NCBI GenBank assembly: GCA_000375685.1
Contig: AQVQ01000011.1
Location: 5,744 to 27,156 of the forward strand
DNA: 21,413 nt
Source of the DNA: a crenarchaeote SCGC AAA261-N23
GTDB taxonomy: Archaea; Thermoproteota; Thermoprotei; Gearchaeales; Gearchaeaceae
Direction: 5' to 3'
The first letter of the stretch is position 1, and every line of letters starts with the position of its first letter. Under the pieces are notes generated by a model. The model worked only from the letters and a program-made list of their open reading frames with translations. It was not told the origin of the DNA and made no database searches. The position numbers and the translations under genes were made by a program. Shown here in pieces: positions 7,019-14,780 of the stretch.

Positions 7019-7681
7019 TCAATCGCACTTAGTATATCCACAATCAGGGTTTATGCAAGTATAACATCCTTGTTCTACTTTTAAGGTTCTTAAATTGCAT
7101 TTTGGACAAATTTGAAATAATGAAAGATCCATTTCTTCTTCTGTCTTTTGCTCAACAGGTAATTTTGGATTTTCAAGCTTTAAAGGAATAGATATCTTTG
7201 ACTCAGTGGTAACGTTTTGGGATTCTTGTTTAATTATTCCCATTTCTTTGAAGAATTCTTCAATTACCTCAGCTATCTCGCCATATAAGGAATGAATAAA
7301 TCTTCCATTTTTCCAATATCCGATTCTATTGGGGTCGTATATACTTCTAAGCTCTTCAAGTATGAAAACGGGGTCTTCAAATCTTCGGAATATTGCAGAT
7401 AAAAGCCTTGTTAGCATTGTAAATTCAGCTGCTCTTGATAAGTCTTTACTATTGATGAAAATTTCAAAGGGTCTTATTTTATCATCTTGCTTAATATAGC
7501 CTATTGTTATAAAAATTGAATGCTCAACGTATCTACTCTTAAGTTTATAAACCTTTGCATCTATAACATAGGGTCTTTCAAGAGGAACTTTTCCAACTTT
7601 TTCTTCTTTAACTTCAGTTTCTTCTTTGTTTAAATTCTTTATTTCCTTAATTTTATATTCAAATGAACTTAGCTTAATCAT
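7019..7681 (-). CDS. nrdJb: Class II ribonucleotide reductase C-terminal subunit: TSCPD domain, zinc ribbon and redox tail
   Basis: This 220-residue protein matches what is normally the C-terminal part of B12-dependent ribonucleotide reductase. A TSCPD-like domain covers about 37-148 (R-P-F-E-I-F-I, then L-S-R-A-A-E-F-T and I-G-Y-W-K-N-G), followed by a charged linker (about 150-188). It ends in a Cys-rich segment with C192-x2-C195, C206-x2-C209, C214 and C219. The last C-G-Y-T-K-C is the usual terminal redox arm that re-reduces the active-site disulfide. The ATG overlaps the stop of the catalytic gene (ATGA), so the two are translationally coupled. The arrangement parallels the split NrdJa/NrdJb pairs known in Pseudomonas. 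The segment before the TSCPD domain is Lys/Glu-rich and looks like a linker. Confidence 0.85.
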   Translation of the reverse strand: MIKLSSFEYKIKEIKNLNKEETEVKEEKVGKVPLERPYVIDAKVYKLKSRYVEHSIFITIGYIKQDDKIRPFEIFINSKDLSRAAEFTMLTRLLSAIFRRFEDPVFILEELRSIYDPNRIGYWKNGRFIHSLYGEIAEVIEEFFKEMGIIKQESQNVTTESKISIPLKLENPKLPVEQKTEEEMDLSLFQICPKCNLRTLKVEQGCYTCINPDCGYTKCD

Positions 7682-10218
7682 CCTCCCACCTCTATTTTAT
7701 TCAAAAGATGATATGGAGTAGTTAAGGTTCCATCAGGCATTTCTATTATTTCATCTCCTTTTACTTGATATTTATTTTTTCCATCATCAATCTCAAATAT
7801 TTTGTTCTTAAATTCATCAAATTTGCTTTTCTCTCTTAACCTTTTGAGTATTGGGAATCTGCTTCCTTCCCTGTAAATTGTAACACTCTTAAGACCAGCT
7901 TTCCATGCATAGAAATATAACTTTGAAAGTAGTTCAGGGTGAACTTCCTCTGGAAGATTTATTGTTGAAGATATACTGTGATCGATATATCTCTGAGCTA
8001 TTGCTTGAATTTCAATTCTCTTGAAAGGATCTATTACATGTGCTGTTCTAAAGAAAAACGGTGGAAGTATGTTTTTAAGCTCCTTCAGCCCTTCAGCATC
8101 TTGAACATGCTTATTAATTCCTTTCATGTCAATGTATGCTTGTATAGTACTATGGAATACTTTATACTGGATGTTTCTATCGAAGGATTCTGTTCTTCTA
8201 AGGTAGAACATTTCGAAAACAGGTTCAATTCCACCGCTCACTCCCAAATAATTCTTTCCGTTATATTCAAAGGATTTAACGATGTTTGATATTGTTCCTG
8301 TTGGAGCTATTGATAGAACAGCTATGTTCCTTATTCCATATTTCCTTATAAGTTCTTTTACCTTTTCATGTATCGATTCTTTAATAAAGGGATTCTGAAG
8401 ATATTTTTCATAGTCAATTTCAAGCTTTCCTTTCTCTTTTGCAAGCATTGCTGAAGTAGCATAAGCGTAGTTAGCAATCCTTCTCATAACTTTTTCTAAA
8501 GTCCTCATTGCTTCTGGACTGTCGTAATCTATTCTCAGTTGATAAAACATATCAGCAATCCCCATTACACCTAGACCAATTCTCCTTGTTCTCTTGCTAG
8601 CATTTCTCTGTTTTTCTAAAGGATGAAGATAAATATTCCAGTAAATTACATTATCCATAAATCTTACTGCATACTTTACTATTCTCTTTAATTTCTTCCA
8701 GTTTATTCTAGAAAAGTTCGTGAAAGGATCTGAAACAATTCTTGAAAGATTTATTGAACCCAAATTGCATGCACCTCCGTCCTCCAAAGGAACTTCTGCA
8801 CATGGGTTAGTTGTAACTATAGGTATTCCTACATGATCAGAAGGAGAATAATTTTTCATTCTTTCCCAGAACATTATTCCTGGTTCAGCTGTTTTATAGT
8901 TTGATTCAATGAATGTATTCCATACATCCCTTGCTTTTATTAACTTCCTTATCTCTCCAGTTTTATCCGATGAGAAGTATAAGAGAAAATCTCCTGAGAA
9001 TCTAACTGCCAAGTCATAGTCTTTATTGGGAAGCTCTATAACATAGTCTCCATATACATCCCTTTTGTATACGTTAGTTAAATCTTCTTCTTTTACGAGA
9101 ATTTTATAATCCTTATATTCTAAAGATAAAAACTCATTCAATTCCTCTATTTTATCGAAGATTTTAATAAGTTCATAATCGCTTATGTTTTTCGAAGGAA
9201 TGCCATAAGAATAATGAACATCTTTGATGTTATCAATTCTCCTCAAAACTCCCTTTCTTTTCTTTTTATAAACAAGTATCTTATTCGGACCAAAGTTTAT
9301 TTGTTCTTCAACAGCTCTCATGAATTCATTGCTGACCTTTATGCTTATATTTGCAAACCTTACTTGGGTATTCTCCATAACTTGCTTCTCTATCTCTTTA
9401 AGCTGAGCTTCATTAAACATCCCAGTAAACTTAAGTTGTTCAACTATTTGGGAAGTTACCCAATTCGGTATTTGCTTGCATTTTATAAATTCAATAACGT
9501 CGGGATGCTTTACATCTATAGTTAACATTAAAGCACCTCTTCTCCCCTCCTGCCCAATCAATCCAGTAGTTAAAGAATAAAGTTCCAAGAAACTTACGCT
9601 TCCTGTTGAAGTGATTGCAGCATTATGAATCCTTGAGCCCTTTGGTCTTAGAACTGATACATCAATTCCTATTCCTCCTCCGTAGGAATATGTTCTAGCA
9701 GCTTCATACGCAGCCTTGTAAATAGCTTCAATGCTATCATCTTCAATCATTGAAACAAAACAGTTAGCTAAAGTTTTAGCTCTATATAGATCGCCTGCCC
9801 CTGCAAGAACTCTTCCAGCTGGCATGAAATATCCTTCAAAAATTATATGATAGAATATCTTTGCTAACTTCAAAGCCTTTTCAAAGTCTTCTTCAGCAGA
9901 AGCTATAAAAGAAGCTACTCTTAAAAATAAATGCTCAGGCCTTGTTTCTATTAAATTTCCTTCCAAGTCTTTTAAGAAATATTTTTTCTCATAGATGCTT
10001 TTAGCTAAACTATTATCTCCAAGATAGTTTGGATGAACTGGTAAATTTCCTTTTTCCATCAAGTTGAGCATGGCCTCATAAACTCTCTTGAATAAATCAA
10101 TTCTTTCCTTGCCTAGTATTTGAACTACTTTTGCTTCAGGATTTTCAAACATCAACCCTATTTTAGTTCTTAGAATTTGAATTTCCTTCTGAAGCTCAAC
10201 ACCAATCTCTTTTTTCAT
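7678..10218 (-). CDS. nrdJ: Adenosylcobalamin-dependent (class II) ribonucleotide reductase, catalytic subunit
   Basis: 846 residues. It makes deoxyribonucleotides from ribonucleotides using a B12-generated thiyl radical, and so needs no oxygen or radical subunit. Visible catalytic residues are C153 (N-C-F-V-S), C473 in N471-P-C-A-E475 (radical Cys plus the Asn and Glu of the active site) and C484 (G-G-A-C-N-L-G-S-I-N-L), 11 residues after C473. The phosphate-binding A-P-T-G-T-I-S is at 638-644. Between about 305 and 425 there is an extra block of some 110 residues (N-F-G-P-N-K-I to T-G-E-I) that most bacterial class II enzymes lack; I believe some archaeal relatives share it. The usual C-terminal TSCPD/redox tail is absent and encoded by the next gene with a 4-nt overlap. 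An A/T box lies about 30 nt upstream of the ATG. Confidence 0.95.
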   Translation of the reverse strand: MKKEIGVELQKEIQILRTKIGLMFENPEAKVVQILGKERIDLFKRVYEAMLNLMEKGNLPVHPNYLGDNSLAKSIYEKKYFLKDLEGNLIETRPEHLFLRVASFIASAEEDFEKALKLAKIFYHIIFEGYFMPAGRVLAGAGDLYRAKTLANCFVSMIEDDSIEAIYKAAYEAARTYSYGGGIGIDVSVLRPKGSRIHNAAITSTGSVSFLELYSLTTGLIGQEGRRGALMLTIDVKHPDVIEFIKCKQIPNWVTSQIVEQLKFTGMFNEAQLKEIEKQVMENTQVRFANISIKVSNEFMRAVEEQINFGPNKILVYKKKRKGVLRRIDNIKDVHYSYGIPSKNISDYELIKIFDKIEELNEFLSLEYKDYKILVKEEDLTNVYKRDVYGDYVIELPNKDYDLAVRFSGDFLLYFSSDKTGEIRKLIKARDVWNTFIESNYKTAEPGIMFWERMKNYSPSDHVGIPIVTTNPCAEVPLEDGGACNLGSINLSRIVSDPFTNFSRINWKKLKRIVKYAVRFMDNVIYWNIYLHPLEKQRNASKRTRRIGLGVMGIADMFYQLRIDYDSPEAMRTLEKVMRRIANYAYATSAMLAKEKGKLEIDYEKYLQNPFIKESIHEKVKELIRKYGIRNIAVLSIAPTGTISNIVKSFEYNGKNYLGVSGGIEPVFEMFYLRRTESFDRNIQYKVFHSTIQAYIDMKGINKHVQDAEGLKELKNILPPFFFRTAHVIDPFKRIEIQAIAQRYIDHSISSTINLPEEVHPELLSKLYFYAWKAGLKSVTIYREGSRFPILKRLREKSKFDEFKNKIFEIDDGKNKYQVKGDEIIEMPDGTLTTPYHLLNKIEVGG

Positions 10219-10327
10219 TTACTATAAATATAAATAGAAACAAGATTTAAAAATTTAATTTAGAATGCTTAAATTTTTTCATAAAATTATCAAAAAATTT
10301 CATAAACACATGTTAAAATTGCCATTA

Positions 10328-10337
10328 TTATATAAAT
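10328..10337 (+). promoter_or_regulatory. TATA-like box of the CitG-like gene
   Basis: TTATATAAAT is centred 23 nt before the ATG at 10355. Together with the divergent start of the ribonucleotide reductase gene at 10218, it makes 10219-10354 a two-way promoter region. No operator repeat is obvious in it. Confidence 0.5.
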
Positions 10338-10354
10338 AATACATAAGAAAAATT

Positions 10355-11272
10355 ATGATAAGGAAAGAAATCGAAAGAAAAATTTTAGGTTCAGCAATTT
10401 TAAGCATTGCCTTTGAAGCAAATGTCTATCCAAAGCCTTTAGCAGTAGACAGGTATAGTGAGATTAAAGGATTAAGATTTGAAAATTTTTTGGCAACAGC
10501 TTCATACTTATCTATTCCATTTTTTTATTCTATAAAGGATGCGTTTAAGAATGATTTAAAATTGGGCAAAAGAATTTACGAGGCCACTTTATCAATGTTG
10601 GAAAGTCAAAGTGGAGGGAATACAAGTTTGGGCTCAATAATGCTTCTGATACCTTTAATAACTGCTTCGGCAAAAGTCCTTTCAAAGTCTGAAAAGATCG
10701 AAATTGAGGAAATTAGAAATGCTGTCAGAGAAATACTGAATTCAAGCAGTTATAAAGACTCAATATACCTTTGCAAGGCAATATTAATAACAAGACCAAA
10801 ATGGCTTCTAAAGGTAAGTAAATTTGATATAACAAAGGAAAGTTGGGAAAGTGAAATAAGGAAAGAAGAAGCAAACTTAAAGGAAATAATGAAAGAAGCT
10901 GAAGAATATGACTGGATAGCCTTCGAGTATGTAAACGATTTTGAAATTACCTGCAAAGAAAATTACCCATATTTTAAAAAATCTTACGAGGATTATGGAA
11001 ATGCAAATCATGCTGCATTAAAAACATATCTTTGGATTTTAAGTAAAAGGTTTGATTCGCATATTTATAGAGAATACGGGAAAGAAAAAGCTGAAGAAAT
11101 TAAAAAGAAGGCAGAAAATTATCTGAAAAAATTGCAAATAGAAGGCAACATAGAAAAAATTGCTTACGAATTCAAAAGAGAATACGAAAATTCAAATATT
11201 GTTGCAGGCACAAGCGCAGATTTGATTGTTTCAACATTATTCCTAAGCTTTTTAACCTTTTTGAAAATTTAA
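10355..11272 (+). CDS. CitG-like triphosphoribosyl-dephospho-CoA synthase family protein
   Basis: This 305-residue, mainly helical protein belongs to the ATP:dephospho-CoA triphosphoribosyl transferase family (CitG/MdcB, PF01874). Diagnostic stretches are V-Y-P-K-P-L-A-V-D-R-Y (24-34), G-G-N-T-S-L-G-S-I (87-95) followed by L-I-P-L, and the C-terminal A-G-T-S-A-D-L-I-V-S. Characterised members make the prosthetic group of citrate lyase or malonate decarboxylase. Neither enzyme is encoded here, and archaeal members are generally orphans, so the actual product is unknown. The start is set by the TATA box at 10328-10337. The cupin gene follows 32 nt after the stop, with its own TATA box. Confidence 0.78.
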   Translation: MIRKEIERKILGSAILSIAFEANVYPKPLAVDRYSEIKGLRFENFLATASYLSIPFFYSIKDAFKNDLKLGKRIYEATLSMLESQSGGNTSLGSIMLLIPLITASAKVLSKSEKIEIEEIRNAVREILNSSSYKDSIYLCKAILITRPKWLLKVSKFDITKESWESEIRKEEANLKEIMKEAEEYDWIAFEYVNDFEITCKENYPYFKKSYEDYGNANHAALKTYLWILSKRFDSHIYREYGKEKAEEIKKKAENYLKKLQIEGNIEKIAYEFKREYENSNIVAGTSADLIVSTLFLSFLTFLKI

Positions 11273-11274
11273 TT

Positions 11275-11283
11275 CTTATATTC
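11275..11283 (+). promoter_or_regulatory. TATA-like box of the cupin gene
   Basis: CTTATATTC is centred 26 nt before the cupin ATG (11305) and begins three bases after the stop codon of the CitG-like gene. It suggests the cupin has its own leaderless transcript. Confidence 0.5.
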
Positions 11284-11304
11284 TTTGAATGAAATAGATA
11301 TTGT

Positions 11305-11724
11305 ATGAAAATTATAAACTTGGATGAAATAAGTTATAAAGAATTTAATGAAAGAGGTGCTAGCAAGGTTAGAAGAAAAGAGGTAATTGATAGTAAAGAT
11401 GAATCACATAGATTCTATTTAAGATATTATGAAATCCAACCCGGTGGAATGACTCCTTATGATATTCATAATTATGAACACATAATTATTGTGACAAAGG
11501 GCAAAGGTTCATTGCTTACAATAATTGACAATGTTCCTAAAATGGAGAAAATAAGAGAAAAAGATGTAATCTTTATAAAAGCTAATGAACCTCACCAAAT
11601 TATAAACACTTCAAATGAAACTTTAGAATTCCTTTGCTTCAGGGGTGTGGATATTCTTTATGAAAAGGAAATTAATGAAATAATAAAGAGATACTTCGGT
11701 CTTTCACCACAACAATACGTTTAA
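11305..11724 (+). CDS. Single-domain cupin protein
   Basis: This 139-residue protein has a cupin beta-barrel pattern. Motif 1 is centred on M-T-P-Y-D-I-H-N-Y-E-H with the metal-binding His residues, followed by G-K-G. Motif 2 is K-A-N-E-P-H-Q-I-I-N-T-S-N, with its His. The first motif has Y-D-I-H where many cupins have H-x-H, so one metal ligand may be missing. Cupins of this size include isomerases, dioxygenase-like and sensor proteins; no specific function can be assigned. It lies between the CitG-like gene and an unknown helical protein on the same strand. Confidence 0.78.
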   Translation: MKIINLDEISYKEFNERGASKVRRKEVIDSKDESHRFYLRYYEIQPGGMTPYDIHNYEHIIIVTKGKGSLLTIIDNVPKMEKIREKDVIFIKANEPHQIINTSNETLEFLCFRGVDILYEKEINEIIKRYFGLSPQQYV

Positions 11725-11755
11725 TTTTTTAATATCTTATTATATAGAGTGATTA

Positions 11756-12619
11756 ATGAACATTCAAGAGAAATTTTTAACCGCTTCGGATTGGATTAAG
11801 CTTGAAGTGTATTCTGAACCTGAAAATTTTAAGATAAACTCGGAACTAAAAAACGTTTTTGACACCAATCTTAAAAATTCTATCGAGAATTTATTTGTGA
11901 AAGCAAAAGATAATGGAATAGTTGAAGAGTTTAGCCAATTTCTAGCATATATCTACCAAATGACAAAATGTAAATCGGTATTAAGAAGTAAGATAATCGA
12001 GGATGAAGGAATAGATGCATTCTTTAAACCTATTGAAACTGAAACTTTAAACAGGGAAATTGTTTTGATTAATACCATCGATAGTTTTGCTAGAGAAAAA
12101 GAAATAGTTGCAAATGGTTCAGCTGGAATAGAATTGGGGACTTCAACCGCTAAAATATTCAAGGCTCAGAGAGTTTATTTGATTTTAAAAATTTACATTG
12201 AAAATATCTACAGTTCTTTGCTTAAATTTATTTCAAGCTATGCAGTATATGGGGAGGCAAGAAACTTAGCAAAATCCATGGAGGCAAAGGAAGTTGAGAA
12301 AATAATTAGTTTAACAAATTTGAGGAATTTCGTTAAATTTTATGAGATTAAGGATCAAGATATATTAGATTCAATAATGGGATCAGAACTCTTAATATTA
12401 TCTGCAGCGGCTTCAGAGAAATACATAAAAGAATCTTTATATGCAGTGCTTTCTTTAATTAAAACGAAGGATACCCAAATAATTGAAAGAGGATTATTCA
12501 ATTTTTACAGTTTAATAGATAACTCAATAGAAGATACTTTCAACAAAATAGGTTTTGATACAAGCAAATCGAAGGATTTGGTAGATAGAGTTAAATTTGC
12601 AAGTAGAAAACTTTGTTAA
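11756..12619 (+). CDS. Helical protein of unknown function
   Basis: This 287-residue protein is predicted almost entirely helical, without membrane segments, signal peptide or Cys clusters (only two Cys, one at the C-terminus). I do not recognise the family. A Gly/Ser patch N-G-S-A-G-I-E-L-G-T-S-T-A is at about 121-133 and interrupts the helices. The start at ATG 11756 is preceded by T/A-rich boxes at 11725-11746. The rhodanese gene begins one base after its TAA stop, so the two are very likely co-transcribed and translationally linked. Codon use looks like that of its neighbours. A role linked to sulfur transfer is a context guess only. Confidence 0.65.
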   Translation: MNIQEKFLTASDWIKLEVYSEPENFKINSELKNVFDTNLKNSIENLFVKAKDNGIVEEFSQFLAYIYQMTKCKSVLRSKIIEDEGIDAFFKPIETETLNREIVLINTIDSFAREKEIVANGSAGIELGTSTAKIFKAQRVYLILKIYIENIYSSLLKFISSYAVYGEARNLAKSMEAKEVEKIISLTNLRNFVKFYEIKDQDILDSIMGSELLILSAAASEKYIKESLYAVLSLIKTKDTQIIERGLFNFYSLIDNSIEDTFNKIGFDTSKSKDLVDRVKFASRKLC

Positions 12620-12620
12620 T

Positions 12621-13418
12621 ATGTCAAGCATTACTCCTGAAGAACTACTTAGTAAAATAAAGTCAAATGAAAACGTTACAATTGTAGATGTAAGACCGTT
12701 TAGTAAATACGTAAGAGAACATATACCTAAAGCAATTTGGTTTTATGTTTGGGATCTAACAAGGCATGAAGAAAACTTGCCTTCCTATCTTAAAAGTGAA
12801 GAAGAACTTGCAAAAGTTCTTTCAAAAAATGGAATAGATTCAGATGCAGAGACAGTTGTTTACTGTGATTTATTTTCAGTAACAAATGCAAGCTATTTTT
12901 ACTTCGTTCTCAAATACCTTGGCCATGAAAAAGTAAAAGTTCTTGAAGGAGGATTTGAGAGATGGGTTGAACTTCAATATCCTTTAGAAAAAGGTATCGT
13001 TCAACCAAAGCCTGCTAAATTTATTCCTAAAATTAATAGGGAAATAAAGGCTAATTATGAAGAAGTTAAACAAGCTGTTGAGAAAAAGGACTCAGTAATA
13101 ATCGATGCGAGAAGAGAAGAAGAATACAAAGGGAAAGAAACTACATTGCCTAGAGCTGGAAGAATTCCTGGAAGCCTAAATTTACCTTTCTTAGAATTTG
13201 TGGAGGAAAAACCTTTCGAAATAAATATTGAAAAAGTAAAATCAAGATTAAACAATATCATAAAAGAAAAAAAGAAAATTATTTATTATTGTAGCTCAGG
13301 ACCAATGGCCACATATCTATACTATTTGACAGAAAAAGTCGACCCAAATTCCAAAGCAAAGGTTTATTTAGAATCTTTTATAGATTGGATAAATAAAGGA
13401 GAGAAAATAGAATCATAA
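12621..13418 (+). CDS. Two-domain rhodanese (thiosulfate/3-mercaptopyruvate sulfurtransferase)
   Basis: From ATG 12621 this is 265 residues with two rhodanese repeats. Domain 1 (about 5-123) contains V-D-V-R and V-V-Y-C82-D; domain 2 (about 143-262) has I-D-A-R, R-I-P-G-S-L-N and the active loop Y-Y-C224-S-S-G-P-M-A-T. Usually only the C-terminal domain carries the catalytic Cys; here the N-terminal domain also has a Cys (82) at or near the equivalent position, so both might take up persulfide (inference). An upstream TTG frame extension to 12597 overlaps the preceding gene and is unlikely. The gene overlaps the Mqo-like gene tail-to-tail by 6 nt. Confidence 0.88.
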   Translation: MSSITPEELLSKIKSNENVTIVDVRPFSKYVREHIPKAIWFYVWDLTRHEENLPSYLKSEEELAKVLSKNGIDSDAETVVYCDLFSVTNASYFYFVLKYLGHEKVKVLEGGFERWVELQYPLEKGIVQPKPAKFIPKINREIKANYEEVKQAVEKKDSVIIDARREEEYKGKETTLPRAGRIPGSLNLPFLEFVEEKPFEINIEKVKSRLNNIIKEKKKIIYYCSSGPMATYLYYLTEKVDPNSKAKVYLESFIDWINKGEKIES

Positions 13419-14777
13419 CTTCATAAATTTTAAATCTTCATTGCTTATTTCAAAAAATTTCATTATTTTTTCTAAATATACTTCTTTATCAAGCATTTTA
13501 CAGATCAAACTTGAAACTTCTATGGCATTCAACAAAGATGCGCTTGCTCCAGGAGAAGGTGTAACTGCAAATATGAGATTATCAAAGATGAAAATTTTCT
13601 CACCTAATATCAACTTCCTTTGAACATTATCTACAATCTGAGGCCTTATTCCTCCCTTCTTGAAAACGAGAAGATCATTTTTCAGTTTAGGAATTATTTT
13701 CCTAGCCTCCATAACAAATAGCGCTTTTCCAGCTTTAGGAATTCTGTATAAAATATTTTTGAATAAAAAGCTTCTTATATCTTTATCAGCTAGAATTCCA
13801 TAAACTGATCTTATAAAAGAAGGATTTTTAATAACTTCATCAAAAATATAAGAAAATTCTAGATCCTTTGAATAATCTTTTGATAAAACTAATTCAGCTG
13901 TTGGACCAAATTCAACATTTTTTGAAGCTAAAAAGGGATTCGGGTCTGCATGTATTTTAACAAAAGGAATTTTTTCTATTTGTATGCGATATACTTTGCT
14001 TTTAATTACAGCAGGATAAACAAAATAATTTCCTCTTACGTTTACAAGCGAGTAATCTTCGAGAAAACCCATTTTCCTAGCTAGATAAAAACTGTTGGCT
14101 GAAGAAGCAACGAATACTACTTTGCTTTTATATATACTTTTCCTTGTTTTAATTTCATAGAAACCTCCTGATTTTTTTATCGATATTACTTCTTCATTGA
14201 AATGATAATTGATGTTTTTATTAGATTTTTTTAATTCTCTGATAAAAAACTTGGCAAGATTACCAAAATTTATCGAAATTCCATCTTCCTTATAAAAGGC
14301 TTCAACTTTTTCTTCCTTATTCCTTCCTTCTATTAGAGCAGGTTCTAGTTTGTATATTTCATTCTTGTTAAGCATCTTAATTTCAGGAAATATTTTCGAT
14401 ACTACAGTAAACTTTTCTTCTAGCAAACTAGTTTCATCTTCAATAGCCAAAACAAAGTAAGGAATATAACTAAATATTTCCTCTTTACTGAAACCAGCCT
14501 TATTAAATTCAATTTTCCTAAAGTAGTTTCTGAACAGCTTACCCGCAAGTTTCATTCTAAGAACTTTTTCTATGGTGTAATTTGTTTCAGCAAATCCTTC
14601 ATGCAAAGTTTTACTGTTCATAGAGGAGTCAGAATTCCCCTTGCCCGCTTCGCTGTTTTTATCGAAAATTGCAATATTATTTACGTCAGTAAATTTTGAT
14701 AAAATGTAAGCAGTTGATGAACCAACAATTCCGCTACCTATAATGGTTAAATCAAAAAATTCCTTATTCGAAGACAA
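13413..14777 (-). CDS. mqo: Malate:quinone oxidoreductase-like FAD enzyme
   Basis: This 454-residue FAD-dependent oxidoreductase has the N-terminal dinucleotide motif G14-S-G-I-V-G19, then N-S-D-S-S-M-N-S-K-T-L-H-E-G and E-T-N-Y-T, which match the malate:quinone oxidoreductase pattern rather than general glycine oxidase. The C-terminal F-A-V-T-P-S-P-G-A-S-A-S closes the FAD site. Mqo oxidises malate to oxaloacetate at the membrane and feeds electrons to quinone. Other 2-hydroxy-acid substrates are possible. The start is a TTG (14777-14775) three bases after the TAA of the MetE-like gene, so its translation is probably coupled to that gene. It converges with the rhodanese gene. Confidence 0.78.
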   Translation of the reverse strand: MSSNKEFFDLTIIGSGIVGSSTAYILSKFTDVNNIAIFDKNSEAGKGNSDSSMNSKTLHEGFAETNYTIEKVLRMKLAGKLFRNYFRKIEFNKAGFSKEEIFSYIPYFVLAIEDETSLLEEKFTVVSKIFPEIKMLNKNEIYKLEPALIEGRNKEEKVEAFYKEDGISINFGNLAKFFIRELKKSNKNINYHFNEEVISIKKSGGFYEIKTRKSIYKSKVVFVASSANSFYLARKMGFLEDYSLVNVRGNYFVYPAVIKSKVYRIQIEKIPFVKIHADPNPFLASKNVEFGPTAELVLSKDYSKDLEFSYIFDEVIKNPSFIRSVYGILADKDIRSFLFKNILYRIPKAGKALFVMEARKIIPKLKNDLLVFKKGGIRPQIVDNVQRKLILGEKIFIFDNLIFAVTPSPGASASLLNAIEVSSLICKMLDKEVYLEKIMKFFEISNEDLKFMKL

Positions 14778-14780
14778 GAA

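Noticed and set aside
7978..8289. Plus-strand open frames of about 100 codons inside the ribonucleotide reductase gene (also 9214-9525)
   Set aside because: They are antisense shadows of a strongly conserved gene and have no family features or promoter.
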